From positions 3,038,001 through 3,102,000 of the forward strand of contig NZ_CP097349.1 of assembly GCF_023516215.1 (NCBI RefSeq): a stretch of DNA of 64,000 nt, written 5' to 3'. The notes under the pieces are model-generated. The model was not told where the DNA came from. It worked only from the letters and a program-made list of their open reading frames with translations, and searched no databases. Positions 1-7,452 of the stretch are shown here, piece by piece; position 1 is the first letter of the stretch; every line of letters starts with the position of its first letter. Source of the DNA: Cytobacillus pseudoceanisediminis (GTDB taxonomy: Bacteria; Bacillota; Bacilli; Bacillales; Cytobacillaceae). Both the position numbers and the translations under genes were made by a program.

Positions 1-97
1 CCAGGCAACCCAGCCATCGTAGTATCATCCAATACCTTAGACCCGTGACTTTGCGTCCTCATCTTTCAATGAGTTTGCCTTTTTCTGCGCCTATCGG
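1..97 (-). promoter_or_regulatory. c-di-GMP-I (GEMM-I) riboswitch
   Basis: Read on the minus strand, the segment has the hallmarks of the GEMM-I aptamer in order. These are AAAAAGGCAAAC, a GAAA-capped hairpin (CTCATTGAAAGATGAG), then GACGCAAAGTCAC, a CGGGTCTAAGG segment and the closing GATGGCTGGGTTGCC. The family senses cyclic di-GMP and usually controls motility, adhesion or surface genes. The regulated gene lies to the left, outside the window, so its identity cannot be seen. The 160 bases upstream (98-257) are AT-rich leader or promoter sequence without a gene. Confidence 0.88.
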
Positions 98-257
98 CTC
101 AAAGAAATTTTTACCATAAATGTATTCTACTATGGCCGTATTGCTAACGTTGTCAGATTTTGTAATTTTTATTAATTATTTTAATATTAAATTAATTTGA
201 TTTTCGACAAATTTCTAATTGATCTAGGTTCTTTTGATTACCTGTACCCCTCATCTT

Positions 258-524
258 TTAAAGGAAGTTGTTATTAATGGTCGAACTCTTTTTTGAGTAG
301 TAGGAAAGTCCGATTCTTTTTCTGAAATTTTTGCTGATTTGTTTTATTGAATCGGTATGCGGATTTATACATTTTTTAAAGGTCGTGTGGACTGGTTCGA
401 GGGTCATAGCATTCAGAAAGACTTCATCCGTTAAATTAGATCCGCATATCGGGCATAGCCAGTCACCCGATTCACTGCTGCTGTATGAAGGCTTGTGGCA
501 TTTATTGCAGTTCTTTCGGTACAT
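258..524 (-). CDS. small zinc-ribbon protein, unknown function
   Basis: An 88-residue protein begins with an N-terminal zinc-ribbon pattern: CNKC at residues 6-9 and CPIC at about residues 24-27, a typical four-cysteine zinc knuckle. The rest is basic with no membrane segment. The start is supported by AAGGAGG seven bases upstream of the ATG. I do not recognise a named family. Such short treble-clef proteins are often nucleic-acid or protein binding, but no function is claimed. It lies alone between the c-di-GMP riboswitch region and a gene-poor stretch. Confidence 0.65.
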   Translation of the reverse strand: MYRKNCNKCHKPSYSSSESGDWLCPICGSNLTDEVFLNAMTLEPVHTTFKKCINPHTDSIKQISKNFRKRIGLSYYSKKSSTINNNFL

Positions 525-793
525 TTTCAGCCTCCTTATTTGACTAAGAATAGTATTTTTACTCTATCGGTTATTAAGATAGATCTTCATAAATCCATAA
601 AACATGAAGTACTAATATGAATGAATAAAAATAAGCTGCACCTCTTCTTTACCTTGGTTTACGTTGGAAAATTAGTCGAAGTTGAGTTTAGAATTAAAAA
701 GCCTGAAAAAACAGCTTTAACAGAAAGAAATAATAGGGGTTCTATAGTATATAGAAAATCCATTATTAGATTCACTTCTTCAATCAGCCATAG

Positions 794-907
794 TCTAATT
801 CCAAAGAACGTCAAGAGACTATCCAGAAGATTAATGAAGGCAAGATACTGCAGATTTTTTTCATAAGTTCACCGCTTAATGAGCAGCTATTTGATTATAT
901 TCATTAA
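794..907 (+). pseudogene. possible decayed helicase fragment
   Basis: One frame reads 37 codons to a stop with a protein-like sequence containing ERQETIQKINEGKI followed by IFFISSP. This resembles the segment between motifs Ia and II of RecQ-like helicases (E-R-x-E-x-I-x-x-I-x-x-G-x-I, then an ISPE-like strand). A stop codon lies immediately upstream and no start or ribosome-binding site is visible, so this would be a relic. The remainder of the 525-938 gap is AT-rich with nothing else recognisable. The assignment is weak. Confidence 0.22.
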
Positions 908-934
908 TTGCTTAAATAAGTTCTAAACACGAAT

Positions 935-975
935 TAAAATTAAGGCCTTAAAGAATCAGTTCCTCAGGCCTTAAT
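935..975 (-). terminator. terminator of the tapA-sipW-tasA-LPNTA cluster
   Basis: Perfect 10-base arms ATTAAGGCCT/AGGCCTTAAT flank a 17-base loop directly after the stop codon of the LPNTA gene. On the minus strand they are followed by a T-rich run (TTTTAATT). Confidence 0.7.
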
Positions 976-1686
976 CTAAGTATCACTCCGAAGCCTTCTA
1001 TAACGCCATAATAAAATTACGCTTCCAGTACTTAAAAATAGTGCACCAATAAGTAATAAATTATAATTATTAGTTGCGGTATTTGGGAGCTTATTCACTT
1101 TCTCTGGAATTACCGTGGCATCTGTTGATGGTGGTGAAGTATTAGTTCCCCCTCCAGAATTATTATCTCCTGATCCGGGAGTCTCGTTGTCGGTTCCAGA
1201 ATCACCTGTTGCTTCCGCAAGAAAAATGATTTCAACCTCTGCGGCGGAATTTTGAAATTCATTTCCCAAATGCTCTGGCATTGTTACTTGGAAAAATAAA
1301 GTTTCTTCTGTCCCCTTCCCTAATTCTCTGGGAGAGAAGCCTTTAAAATCCTTAAGTTTTCCTTCGTAAAGCATCTTTGTATCTTTCTTAACCTCAAGCT
1401 CTAATTCCTCAAAAAGTCCTTTAATAGACTTCGATTTTCCAATGTTAGAAGTATATTTAAAATCTTGATTGCCATCATTTTTTATCGTTATATTTCGCGG
1501 CATCCAGTCGCCTGGTTTTAGGTTTTCTACTTTAAATAGGTATCTATTTGAGTTATCTAAGTTCGTATTAATATCAATTTCCTTGTCCAGTGCTATTGCA
1601 GTTTTGTTTCCAAAAACAATTAAGAAAACAAAGCTATATATAATAAATATTTTTATAGGTTTTGCCAGCAAACTTTTAACTTTCAT
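976..1686 (-). CDS. LPNTA cell-wall-anchored TasA/camelysin-like surface protein
   Basis: This 236-residue secreted protein has a basic, hydrophobic signal peptide (residues 1-33, likely cut after AIA). A beta-rich domain follows that contains NLKPGDWMPRNITIKNDG, closely matching the NLKPGD...F..N.G segment of TasA/camelysin proteins. Next come a Gly/Ser/Thr/Pro-rich wall-spanning linker (about 158-195), the sorting motif LPNTA at 200-204, a hydrophobic helix and a basic tail (RYRRLR). LPNTA is the kind of signal read by class D sortases, and such a sortase is encoded 3 kb away at 4470-5081. The gene follows tasA by 70 bases. I infer a covalently anchored matrix subunit or fibre anchor; function is unproven. 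Confidence 0.85.
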   Translation of the reverse strand: MKVKSLLAKPIKIFIIYSFVFLIVFGNKTAIALDKEIDINTNLDNSNRYLFKVENLKPGDWMPRNITIKNDGNQDFKYTSNIGKSKSIKGLFEELELEVKKDTKMLYEGKLKDFKGFSPRELGKGTEETLFFQVTMPEHLGNEFQNSAAEVEIIFLAEATGDSGTDNETPGSGDNNSGGGTNTSPPSTDATVIPEKVNKLPNTATNNYNLLLIGALFLSTGSVILLWRYRRLRSDT

Positions 1687-1757
1687 GGCATTCCCTCACA
1701 ACGATAGATTTAACAAAAGGCGGGAAATTAATTCCCACCCTTTGTTCTGAAAAATAA

Positions 1758-2351
1758 TTATCTTGCAACACCAGCGCCTTGCTTACCGTCAAATGTCCAT
1801 TTCAGTTCTAAAGAATCTCCTTGGAATTCGTTTTGATCAGCATTGTTTTCTACAAACTCATATTGTACATAAAGAGTATCAGAAGTGCCTGCTGCTAAAT
1901 TTCCTCCATTTTCTGCAAACCAACCACTCCAGAAGTTTCCAGCAATTACATCAGGGCTTGAATTTTTCAGATCATAAAGTGTTGTTGACCAAATTGGCGC
2001 GTCTAATTTATCAGCATTTATTAAGAAATTTACACGGATATGTTTCCCAAGATCATCCCCATTATTTCCATTTGCATCATTAACTTTATAATCAGTCATT
2101 AAATCAATTGTAGCTATATCCAAGGTACCACCATTAACTAATTTGAATGAGCGGAGCATAGTATCTCCTGGTTTAATATTATTTACATCAATAATAGTTG
2201 TTGGACTTACACTTAAATCCAATGTTCCAGCTGCAAATTTAGCAGTGGCTTCTGCACTGTCACTAAAATATGCAAATGTCCCCCCACCAACTAATGAAAT
2301 ACCTAAAGCTGCTGATGCAATTCCCATACCTAATTTTTTCTTAAGATTCAT
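1758..2351 (-). CDS. tasA: TasA/CalY family biofilm matrix fibre protein
   Basis: This 197-residue protein starts at the ATG preceded by AGGAGG; an upstream in-frame extension lacks a ribosome-binding site and spoils the signal peptide. The N-terminus (MNLKKKLGMGIASAALG, then LVGGGTFAYFSD) is the characteristic SipW-processed signal of TasA and camelysin. The mature part has FAAGTLDLSV and NIKPGDTMLRSFKLVNGG, both conserved in the peptidase M73/TasA family. TasA forms the protein fibres of Bacillus biofilms. At 197 residues it is closer to CalY than to B. subtilis TasA (261). It lies 85 bases downstream of sipW, the conserved operon order. Confidence 0.9.
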   Translation of the reverse strand: MNLKKKLGMGIASAALGISLVGGGTFAYFSDSAEATAKFAAGTLDLSVSPTTIIDVNNIKPGDTMLRSFKLVNGGTLDIATIDLMTDYKVNDANGNNGDDLGKHIRVNFLINADKLDAPIWSTTLYDLKNSSPDVIAGNFWSGWFAENGGNLAAGTSDTLYVQYEFVENNADQNEFQGDSLELKWTFDGKQGAGVAR

Positions 2352-2436
2352 AATAAAGCTTCCTCCTCTTACCCCTTTTTGGGTATGTATAATTTTATAT
2401 ATTGACCCCTGTATTTCTATAGGGAGTTCAACCAAA

Positions 2437-3015
2437 TTAAGCTGTTTTTTCTTCTGAATCCGTTTTGCTGCTTTTAGGATCAATTTCTCTTATAGTCTGG
2501 AAGATGCTAAATGCTGCATACCCCAGGAGCAGTAAGCCAGGGCCAATAAGCAAGATGGCACTTCCTTCTTTCGATTGAGCAAAATCTATAAAATATCCCA
2601 CATAAGGAATGGTGAAACCAGTATAAACAGCTCTTACATTTTCAGATAGCACAGGTTCCATGTCTGCAGTTTTGTTGTTATCTCCCTTTGTTTCATACAT
2701 GACATGATCTCCGCTGCTGCTGACACCGATTACGCGGTGAGTAATTAATTTTTCTTCGCTTGCTTGGAATGTAATGACATCATCTTTCTTAAGAGACTTT
2801 CTTTCTTCAGAGCTAAGCGGCTTTACTGCAATAACAGATCCAGTTTGGAAGGTAGGCTCCATAGAGCCTGATAACACTGTCTTAAGCTGATATCCAAAGG
2901 CCTGCGGCTCTCCTCCTGATGCTTTGGAGGAGACCACTAGGATGGCCATTAAAATTAAATTAATGAATAGAACCGCTGTTATAATGTTGCTTATCATTTT
3001 CAATGCTTTTTTCAA
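2437..3015 (-). CDS. sipW: signal peptidase I SipW (ER-type)
   Basis: This 192-residue membrane peptidase removes the signal peptides of TasA and TapA. It has an N-terminal membrane anchor, SSKASGGEP, FGYQLKTVLSGSMEPTF with the nucleophilic serine, and ITHRVIGV. Histidine instead of lysine as general base marks the ER/archaeal-type signal peptidase to which SipW belongs. A second hydrophobic helix lies near the C-terminus (LLIGPGLLLLGYAAF). The start is chosen as TTG at 3015, with AGGCAGGTG upstream. It lies one base after the frame-corrected stop of tapA, which indicates tight translational coupling. A longer open frame upstream is tapA in another frame. Confidence 0.9.
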   Translation of the reverse strand: MKKALKMISNIITAVLFINLILMAILVVSSKASGGEPQAFGYQLKTVLSGSMEPTFQTGSVIAVKPLSSEERKSLKKDDVITFQASEEKLITHRVIGVSSSGDHVMYETKGDNNKTADMEPVLSENVRAVYTGFTIPYVGYFIDFAQSKEGSAILLIGPGLLLLGYAAFSIFQTIREIDPKSSKTDSEEKTA

Positions 3016-3016
3016 G

Positions 3017-3870
3017 CTATTCACCTGCCTCATTTGTGCTTTCTTCAGAATTAACAGGAGCTTCTGAAGACTTAGCCTTGGTATCTTCCGGCTTTGATTC
3101 TTCTTTTGGTTTCTCTTGTGGCTTTTCTTCAACTTTAGGCTGTTCTACCTTCTGCTCTTCTTTTGGTTCTTCTGCTGGCTTTTGCTCAGGCTTCTCTTGA
3201 GGTTTATCTTTCGTTGGTTCAGCTGCTTCTTTGCCTGTTTCCTCTGTCTTATTGCTTACCTGTTCCTTGGCAGTCTCTTCTGTTACATCTGCCTTTTGTT
3301 CCGTTTTTCTTCTTCCACATTGTCAGTCTCACCTGCATCTATGCTTACTGTTATAGCTTCACTCCACAGCTCCCCATTTCCAGGATGATCTTTGTGCTGA
3401 TAGGCTTTAAACATATAGGATCCACTTTGCTGAGGAATAAAAGAAACTTCTATTATTTTTCCTTCTTTAATAGGAGCAAATGTCAGCACTTCACCAACAG
3501 GCTTTCCTTTCTTGGGGTTCCCTTTCTCAATGTAATAAATTTCATATGTTCCATTCGTTTTCATATCTGACCCTGTGTTTTGAATGGTTGCATATATCTT
3601 CTGCCCATCATACTTTTGTCCAACGAATTTTAGAGAGCTGCAATCCCATTCCCCATGCTTCTCACCTTTAGAGCACCCTGGCTCTTCTGTCTCCCAGGTA
3701 CCGGCTTGAATGGTCCCAGTTACTGTGTCACTATCACTAAAATAGGCATTCGTCTGCCCAGTCAAAGTTGCCGACATCCCAATAAGCAGATACCAGGCAG
3801 CCACAAACTTAAATGCAAGCAATAGGATCTTATTCTTCTTCCCAAATTTTCTAATCCGTTTGTATCGTAT
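3017..3870 (-). CDS. tapA: TapA, TasA fibre assembly/anchoring protein (frameshifted, ATA start)
   Basis: About 284 residues after correction. There is an N-terminal signal/anchor (FKFVAAWYLLIGMSATL, then NAYFSDSDTVTGTIQAG), a Cys-containing beta domain (GCSKGEKHGEWDCSSLKF) and a long Glu/Lys/Pro-rich tail, as in B. subtilis TapA. Two oddities are visible. A strong AGGAGGGG is followed at ideal spacing by ATA rather than ATG, with no better start nearby. At a run of five A (3304-3308) the frame breaks. One extra A restores the acidic tail, and the tail's stop then falls exactly one base before sipW. The break is probably a homopolymer error; the ATA start may be real or a mutation. Confidence 0.8.
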
Positions 3871-3894
3871 AAGAACCCCTCCTAGTGAGTTGAT

Positions 3895-4020
3895 GTTCTT
3901 TGTTTTTGTTCGTTTCGTTCTTTTTATCGAACCGATAAGTCGAGTATAGTCCATCCGCCTTATTTTGAGAAATACCAAATTCAGCCGTAATTTCGTTTTA
4001 AAGAACGTTTTTCGTTCTTT
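3895..4020. promoter_or_regulatory. SinR operator boxes between tapA and sinR
   Basis: The SinR consensus GTTCTYT occurs as GTTCTTT at 3895-3901, 3917-3923 and 4014-4020, and inverted (AAAGAAC) at 4000-4006. The last two form a perfect inverted repeat, AAAGAACG/CGTTCTTT, around five T. A weak minus-strand promoter for tapA can be drawn at 3943-3971 (TTCTCA, 17 bases, TATACT). The boxes would then flank the RNA polymerase site. Repression of tapA by the adjacent SinR is inferred from B. subtilis. Confidence 0.7.
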
Positions 4021-4057
4021 TTCTAAGAATATCTCGAGAATTCTCACTATTTTGTAT

Positions 4058-4086
4058 TTTTTATTGAACATTTTGTTCGTTATAAT
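4058..4086 (+). promoter_or_regulatory. probable sinR promoter
   Basis: A perfect TATAAT lies at 4081-4086 with a poor -35 (TTTTTA) 17 bases upstream. It ends about 40 bases before the sinR start and lies next to the SinR boxes, so autoregulation is possible. Confidence 0.45.
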
Positions 4087-4127
4087 GAAAATGTCTTTAC
4101 ATTTTATGATAAGGGAGTATTATGCCT

Positions 4128-4469
4128 ATGATAGGTAGCCGGATTAAAACCTTAAGAATCAAGAAAGGATACTCAATTAATGAGCTTTCTGAAAAAGCAG
4201 AGGTATCCAAATCGTACCTAAGCTATATTGAGAGAGGCATACAGGAGAACCCTTCATTGCAGGTTTTATCGCGAATCGCCAGGACACTGGATGCTAATCT
4301 TGAGGATCTGCTGGAAGAGAATAGAGAAGATATTACAGACTTGTCTAAGCTGGATGAGGAGTGGGTTTCCCTTGTCAAAGAAGCAATCAGGCAGGGAATT
4401 ACGAAAGAGGATTTCGCTTATTATCTGGACTTTATTAAATTTAAGAAGTTGAATGGAGGTAATTCTTAA
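4128..4469 (+). CDS. sinR: SinR-like transcriptional repressor of biofilm genes
   Basis: This 113-residue protein has two SinR domains. The first is an N-terminal Xre-type helix-turn-helix (IGSRIKTLRIKKGYSINELS, then VSKSYLSYIERG). The second is a C-terminal SinI-type dimerisation helix pair (LDEEWVSLVKEAIRQGITKE, then YYLDFIKFKK). The second ATG is preferred: it matches the MIGxRIK start of SinR and sits 10 bases from AAGGGAG, whereas the first (4122) is only 4 bases away. No sinI gene is adjacent. It is divergent from tapA, and the intergenic SinR boxes indicate that it represses the matrix operon. SlrR is an alternative name for such a paralogue. Confidence 0.85.
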   Translation: MIGSRIKTLRIKKGYSINELSEKAEVSKSYLSYIERGIQENPSLQVLSRIARTLDANLEDLLEENREDITDLSKLDEEWVSLVKEAIRQGITKEDFAYYLDFIKFKKLNGGNS

Positions 4470-5081
4470 TTGAAGGTTAAAAGCCGTTTGCTGCTATTAG
4501 CTGCCTCCTTCTTTATCTTAATCGGAGGCGGATTGGTCCTGTTCTCGCTGCAGGAAATGTACGCTCAAGAGAAGAAAACAAAGGATTCTTTAGCCCAGGC
4601 ACAAGAAGGAATTCAGAACGAAGTAAACAAAGAAAGTAAAAGTGTTCTCCTAACAGAACAGCCAATAGATATATCCTTCGAGCAGGGTGAAGCTATTGGC
4701 ATCTTAAGTATCCCCCGTTTAAAAGCAGAACTTCCCATTATAGAAGGAACAGATGAGGATGAGCTGGAAAAAGGGGTTGGCCACTACTCCACAACTGTAC
4801 TTCCCGGGCAGCCCGATCAGATTTTATTGTCAGGGCATCGGGATACGGTCTTTCGAAGACTCGGCGAACTTGAAATCGGTGATATTTTTGAAGTCAGCAT
4901 GCCATATGGTAAATTTACATATGAAATTACCGATTCTAAGATTGTTGATGCAGACGATACCACTGTGATCCGCTCCACCGCTCCTAACGAAATTCTCACT
5001 GTTTCCACCTGCTACCCCTTCTCATATGTGGGCAATGCACCATCCCGGTATATCCTGAATGCCAAAAGAATACAAAATTAA
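4470..5081 (+). CDS. class D sortase
   Basis: This 203-residue membrane-anchored transpeptidase has an N-terminal transmembrane anchor (residues 8-28) and a sortase beta-barrel. The catalytic triad is visible: His123 in LSGHRDT, Cys181 in VSTCYPF and Arg193 in SRYIL. The TLSTC-like cysteine context and short length fit class D. It starts with TTG directly after the sinR stop, using GGAGG inside the end of sinR, so the two are co-transcribed. The LPNTA protein at 976-1686 is the obvious local substrate. Sorting the matrix-cluster protein to peptidoglycan is inferred. Confidence 0.88.
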   Translation: MKVKSRLLLLAASFFILIGGGLVLFSLQEMYAQEKKTKDSLAQAQEGIQNEVNKESKSVLLTEQPIDISFEQGEAIGILSIPRLKAELPIIEGTDEDELEKGVGHYSTTVLPGQPDQILLSGHRDTVFRRLGELEIGDIFEVSMPYGKFTYEITDSKIVDADDTTVIRSTAPNEILTVSTCYPFSYVGNAPSRYILNAKRIQN

Positions 5082-5082
5082 G

Positions 5083-5112
5083 AGGCACATTCCAAAGGAA
5101 GTGCCCTTTTTA
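5083..5112 (+). terminator. terminator after sortase
   Basis: The stem GGCAC...TTCC / GGAA-GTGCC with a three-base loop and one bulged A is followed by CTTTTT, starting one base after the sortase stop. Confidence 0.8.
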
Positions 5113-5195
5113 CTGCATATAGACAAACACCCTTCCCCCATATAAGACCCTGTACATATCATCTAATATATGGGTTCCAGAAGGGACAGATCCTG

Positions 5196-5264
5196 ATGAT
5201 CAATTTCTTAAGATTATTATTATATTTAGCCATCATCATCACAGCTATCATTCTATCAGTATAA
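5196..5264 (+). CDS. possible 22-residue hydrophobic peptide
   Basis: A very short frame (start MINFLRLLLYLAIIITAII) encodes one transmembrane helix, with AGAAGGGA nine bases upstream of the ATG. It fills the gap between the sortase terminator and the psuG terminator. It could be a small membrane peptide or chance; no homologue is recognised. Confidence 0.25.
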   Translation: MINFLRLLLYLAIIITAIILSV

Positions 5265-5291
5265 AAAGCCAGACTCCCTAAGTCTGGCTTT
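5263..5291 (-). terminator. psuG terminator
   Basis: Arms AAAGCCAGACT and AGTCTGGCTTT enclose a five-base loop. On the minus strand a TTTTT run follows, just after the psuG stop. Confidence 0.8.
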
Positions 5292-5295
5292 CCCC

Positions 5296-6207
5296 TTACT
5301 TATTCAAACTAACAGCAATCTTAGAGCCCACTTCCGCATTATGCTTCACCAATGCAATGTTCGCTGTCAAGCTTCTTCCTTCTGTTAACTCCTTCACTTT
5401 ACCTAGTAGGAATGGCGTTACTTTTTTGCCTGCGATATTGTTTTCTTTTGCTTCTTTAAGAGCAGTTTCAATAACATTTGTGATGAACGCTTCTTCCAGC
5501 GCATCTTTTTCAGGGATTGGGTTGGCAATGACAACGCCGCCTTTTAGGCCCAGTTCCCATTTTGTGCGGATCATTTCGGCTGCTTCTTCTGCATTATCCA
5601 CCCGGTAGTTCACGCTGAACGGACTTGTGCGTGTATAAAAGGCAGGCAATACATCTGTTTCAAATCCAACGACCGGAACGCCGTGGGTTTCTAGATATTC
5701 GAGCGTTAACCCGATATCCAGGATGGATTTTGCACCTGCACAGATAACAGCAACATTGGTCATCGCAAGCTCCTGAAGGTCAGCCGAGATGTCCATTGTG
5801 GTTTCAGCTTCGCGGTGAACTCCGCCAATTCCGCCTGTTACAAACACTTCAATGCCGGCAAGCTCTGCACAGATCATGGTGGCTGCTACAGTTGTCGCAC
5901 CATTTTTCTTTTTCGCTACCAAATATGGAAGGTCACGGCGGCTTGCTTTTTCCACGTCCTTGCTTTGGGCCAGGAACTCCAGTTCCTCATCTGACAGACC
6001 GATTTTAATTTTTCCGTTTAAAATGGCGATCGTTGCAGGAACAGCACCGTTTTTGCGGATGATTTCCTCTACCTCTTTTGCCGTCTGAACATTTTGCGGG
6101 TAGGGCATTCCATGTGAAATGATTGTGGACTCAAGGGCAACAACCGGTTTATTTGCTTTCTTTGCTTCTAACACTTCTTCTGAGTACTCAAGCCATTTTT
6201 CTAACAT
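5296..6207 (-). CDS. psuG: pseudouridine-5'-phosphate glycosidase
   Basis: This 303-residue cytoplasmic enzyme belongs to the PsuG/IndA family and cleaves pseudouridine 5'-phosphate to uracil and ribose 5-phosphate. Family landmarks are [16 protein letters not shown] near residue 24, [33 protein letters not shown] (with the catalytic lysine) and VTPFLLGK near the end. Full length for the family. AAGGAG lies 10 bases before the ATG. It follows psuK by 14 bases, so kinase and glycosidase form one catabolic operon for pseudouridine from RNA turnover. Confidence 0.95.
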   Translation of the reverse strand: MLEKWLEYSEEVLEAKKANKPVVALESTIISHGMPYPQNVQTAKEVEEIIRKNGAVPATIAILNGKIKIGLSDEELEFLAQSKDVEKASRRDLPYLVAKKKNGATTVAATMICAELAGIEVFVTGGIGGVHREAETTMDISADLQELAMTNVAVICAGAKSILDIGLTLEYLETHGVPVVGFETDVLPAFYTRTSPFSVNYRVDNAEEAAEMIRTKWELGLKGGVVIANPIPEKDALEEAFITNVIETALKEAKENNIAGKKVTPFLLGKVKELTEGRSLTANIALVKHNAEVGSKIAVSLNK

Positions 6208-6221
6208 GATGTCACTTCTCC

Positions 6222-7319
6222 TTAGTCGAAATATTGTTTGAATGTTTCCTGCAAGCGTGTGTTGTTTAGATTAGGATTAACGGTTTCAAGGGACTGCAGA
6301 GCCAGCATGGAGCAGGACATGCCGATTTTGCAGGCATCCTCTGTGCTCAGGCCCTTTAAATGGGCAAAAATAATTCCTGATACAAGCGAATCACCTGCAC
6401 CTGTCACATCGGCAATTTTCACCTTCGGAGGAAGCTGCACACCTGCTTCACCCCTGTTTGTAAAGTAGATCAGCCCTTTATCTCCCCGGCTGATAACGAC
6501 TCTTTCAACGCCTTTTTTCATAATCTCCTGTGCCGCCTTAAAGAAGTCTCCTTCATTGCTGATCTCCATCCCCGTTAGTGCTTCTGCCTCATTTTGGTTG
6601 GCAATCAGCCAGGTAACACCCTTCAGATCATCCGGCAGATTTTTTATTTTTGGTGCAGAAACAGGAGTAATGCAAAGAGGAATGTTCTCTTCATAGCACC
6701 TTGTAATAATCTGTTCCAGAACCTTGGGCGGGAAGTTTGTATCGAGTATCACCATTTCGGATGATGCCAGGTAACCCCACTTTTTCTCGACAAATTCTCT
6801 GCTAACGCTTTCATAAATGGACATATCAGCGAGTGCTACAGCCATTTCTCCTTCATTATCGAGCACTGCGGTATAGGTACCGGTGGTGGACCCTGCCAGC
6901 GACTGTGAAGGAGTGACATCAGCAAAAGCTTTCGTATATTCAAGAAGCCATTCGCCTTCCGGATCATCTCCCACTACTGTCATCAAACCCACATCACAGC
7001 CCAGCCTGCCAAGGTTTTCAGCAATGTTGCGTGCCACTCCGCCACAGGATTGGGAGCTTTCTGCAGGGTTCGATGTTCCGTATTGGAGCTGCCCTGTTGT
7101 CTGGATTTTTCTGTCCACATTGGCGCCTCCAACACAAAGCACTTCTTTCTTTTGCGGCAGGATATAAGCTCTGCCAAGAATTTTCCCCTGCTTGGTCAGT
7201 GAAGAGATATAGCCGGCTACTGCGGACCTGGAAAGTCCCGTTTTTTCTGCCAGCTCGTTTTGGGCAATAAAAGGATCCTCTTTAATCAGCTGCAAAATCA
7301 ATATTTCTTTATCATTCAT
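6222..7319 (-). CDS. psuK: pseudouridine kinase with N-terminal helix-turn-helix
   Basis: A 365-residue PfkB-family sugar kinase carries an extra N-terminal winged helix-turn-helix (residues 8-45, [19 protein letters not shown]). The kinase part has the N-terminal GGANVDRK and the PfkB signature [15 protein letters not shown] starting near residue 304, which supplies the anion hole and catalytic Asp. It phosphorylates pseudouridine to feed PsuG. The HTH-kinase fusion suggests that it may also act on its own promoter; AACACAAGTGTT, a short inverted repeat (7379-7390) next to a TATAAT (7356-7361 on the minus strand), is a candidate site. Assignment to pseudouridine rests on the psuG neighbour. 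Confidence 0.88.
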   Translation of the reverse strand: MNDKEILILQLIKEDPFIAQNELAEKTGLSRSAVAGYISSLTKQGKILGRAYILPQKKEVLCVGGANVDRKIQTTGQLQYGTSNPAESSQSCGGVARNIAENLGRLGCDVGLMTVVGDDPEGEWLLEYTKAFADVTPSQSLAGSTTGTYTAVLDNEGEMAVALADMSIYESVSREFVEKKWGYLASSEMVILDTNFPPKVLEQIITRCYEENIPLCITPVSAPKIKNLPDDLKGVTWLIANQNEAEALTGMEISNEGDFFKAAQEIMKKGVERVVISRGDKGLIYFTNRGEAGVQLPPKVKIADVTGAGDSLVSGIIFAHLKGLSTEDACKIGMSCSMLALQSLETVNPNLNNTRLQETFKQYFD

Positions 7320-7418
7320 AATTGACCAGCCCTGCCTTATTAAACTTTTGTCTATATTATAAACTTATGTCCATTTGTAACACAAGTGTTATTTTTCAAA
7401 AAATTTGCGAAGTTAATA

Positions 7419-7448
7419 AAAAAGCCTCCCGCCATAAGCGGAAGACCA
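7419..7448 (-). terminator. terminator of the AGCS symporter gene
   Basis: On the minus strand GTCTTCCGC and GCGGGAGGC pair (with G-U pairs) around TTATG, followed by TTTTTT, just downstream of the symporter stop. Confidence 0.75.
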
Positions 7449-7452
7449 AACT

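Noticed and set aside
621..866. 81-residue plus-strand open frame
   Set aside because: No ribosome-binding site and composition not protein-like; a different frame (794-907) is the better relic candidate.
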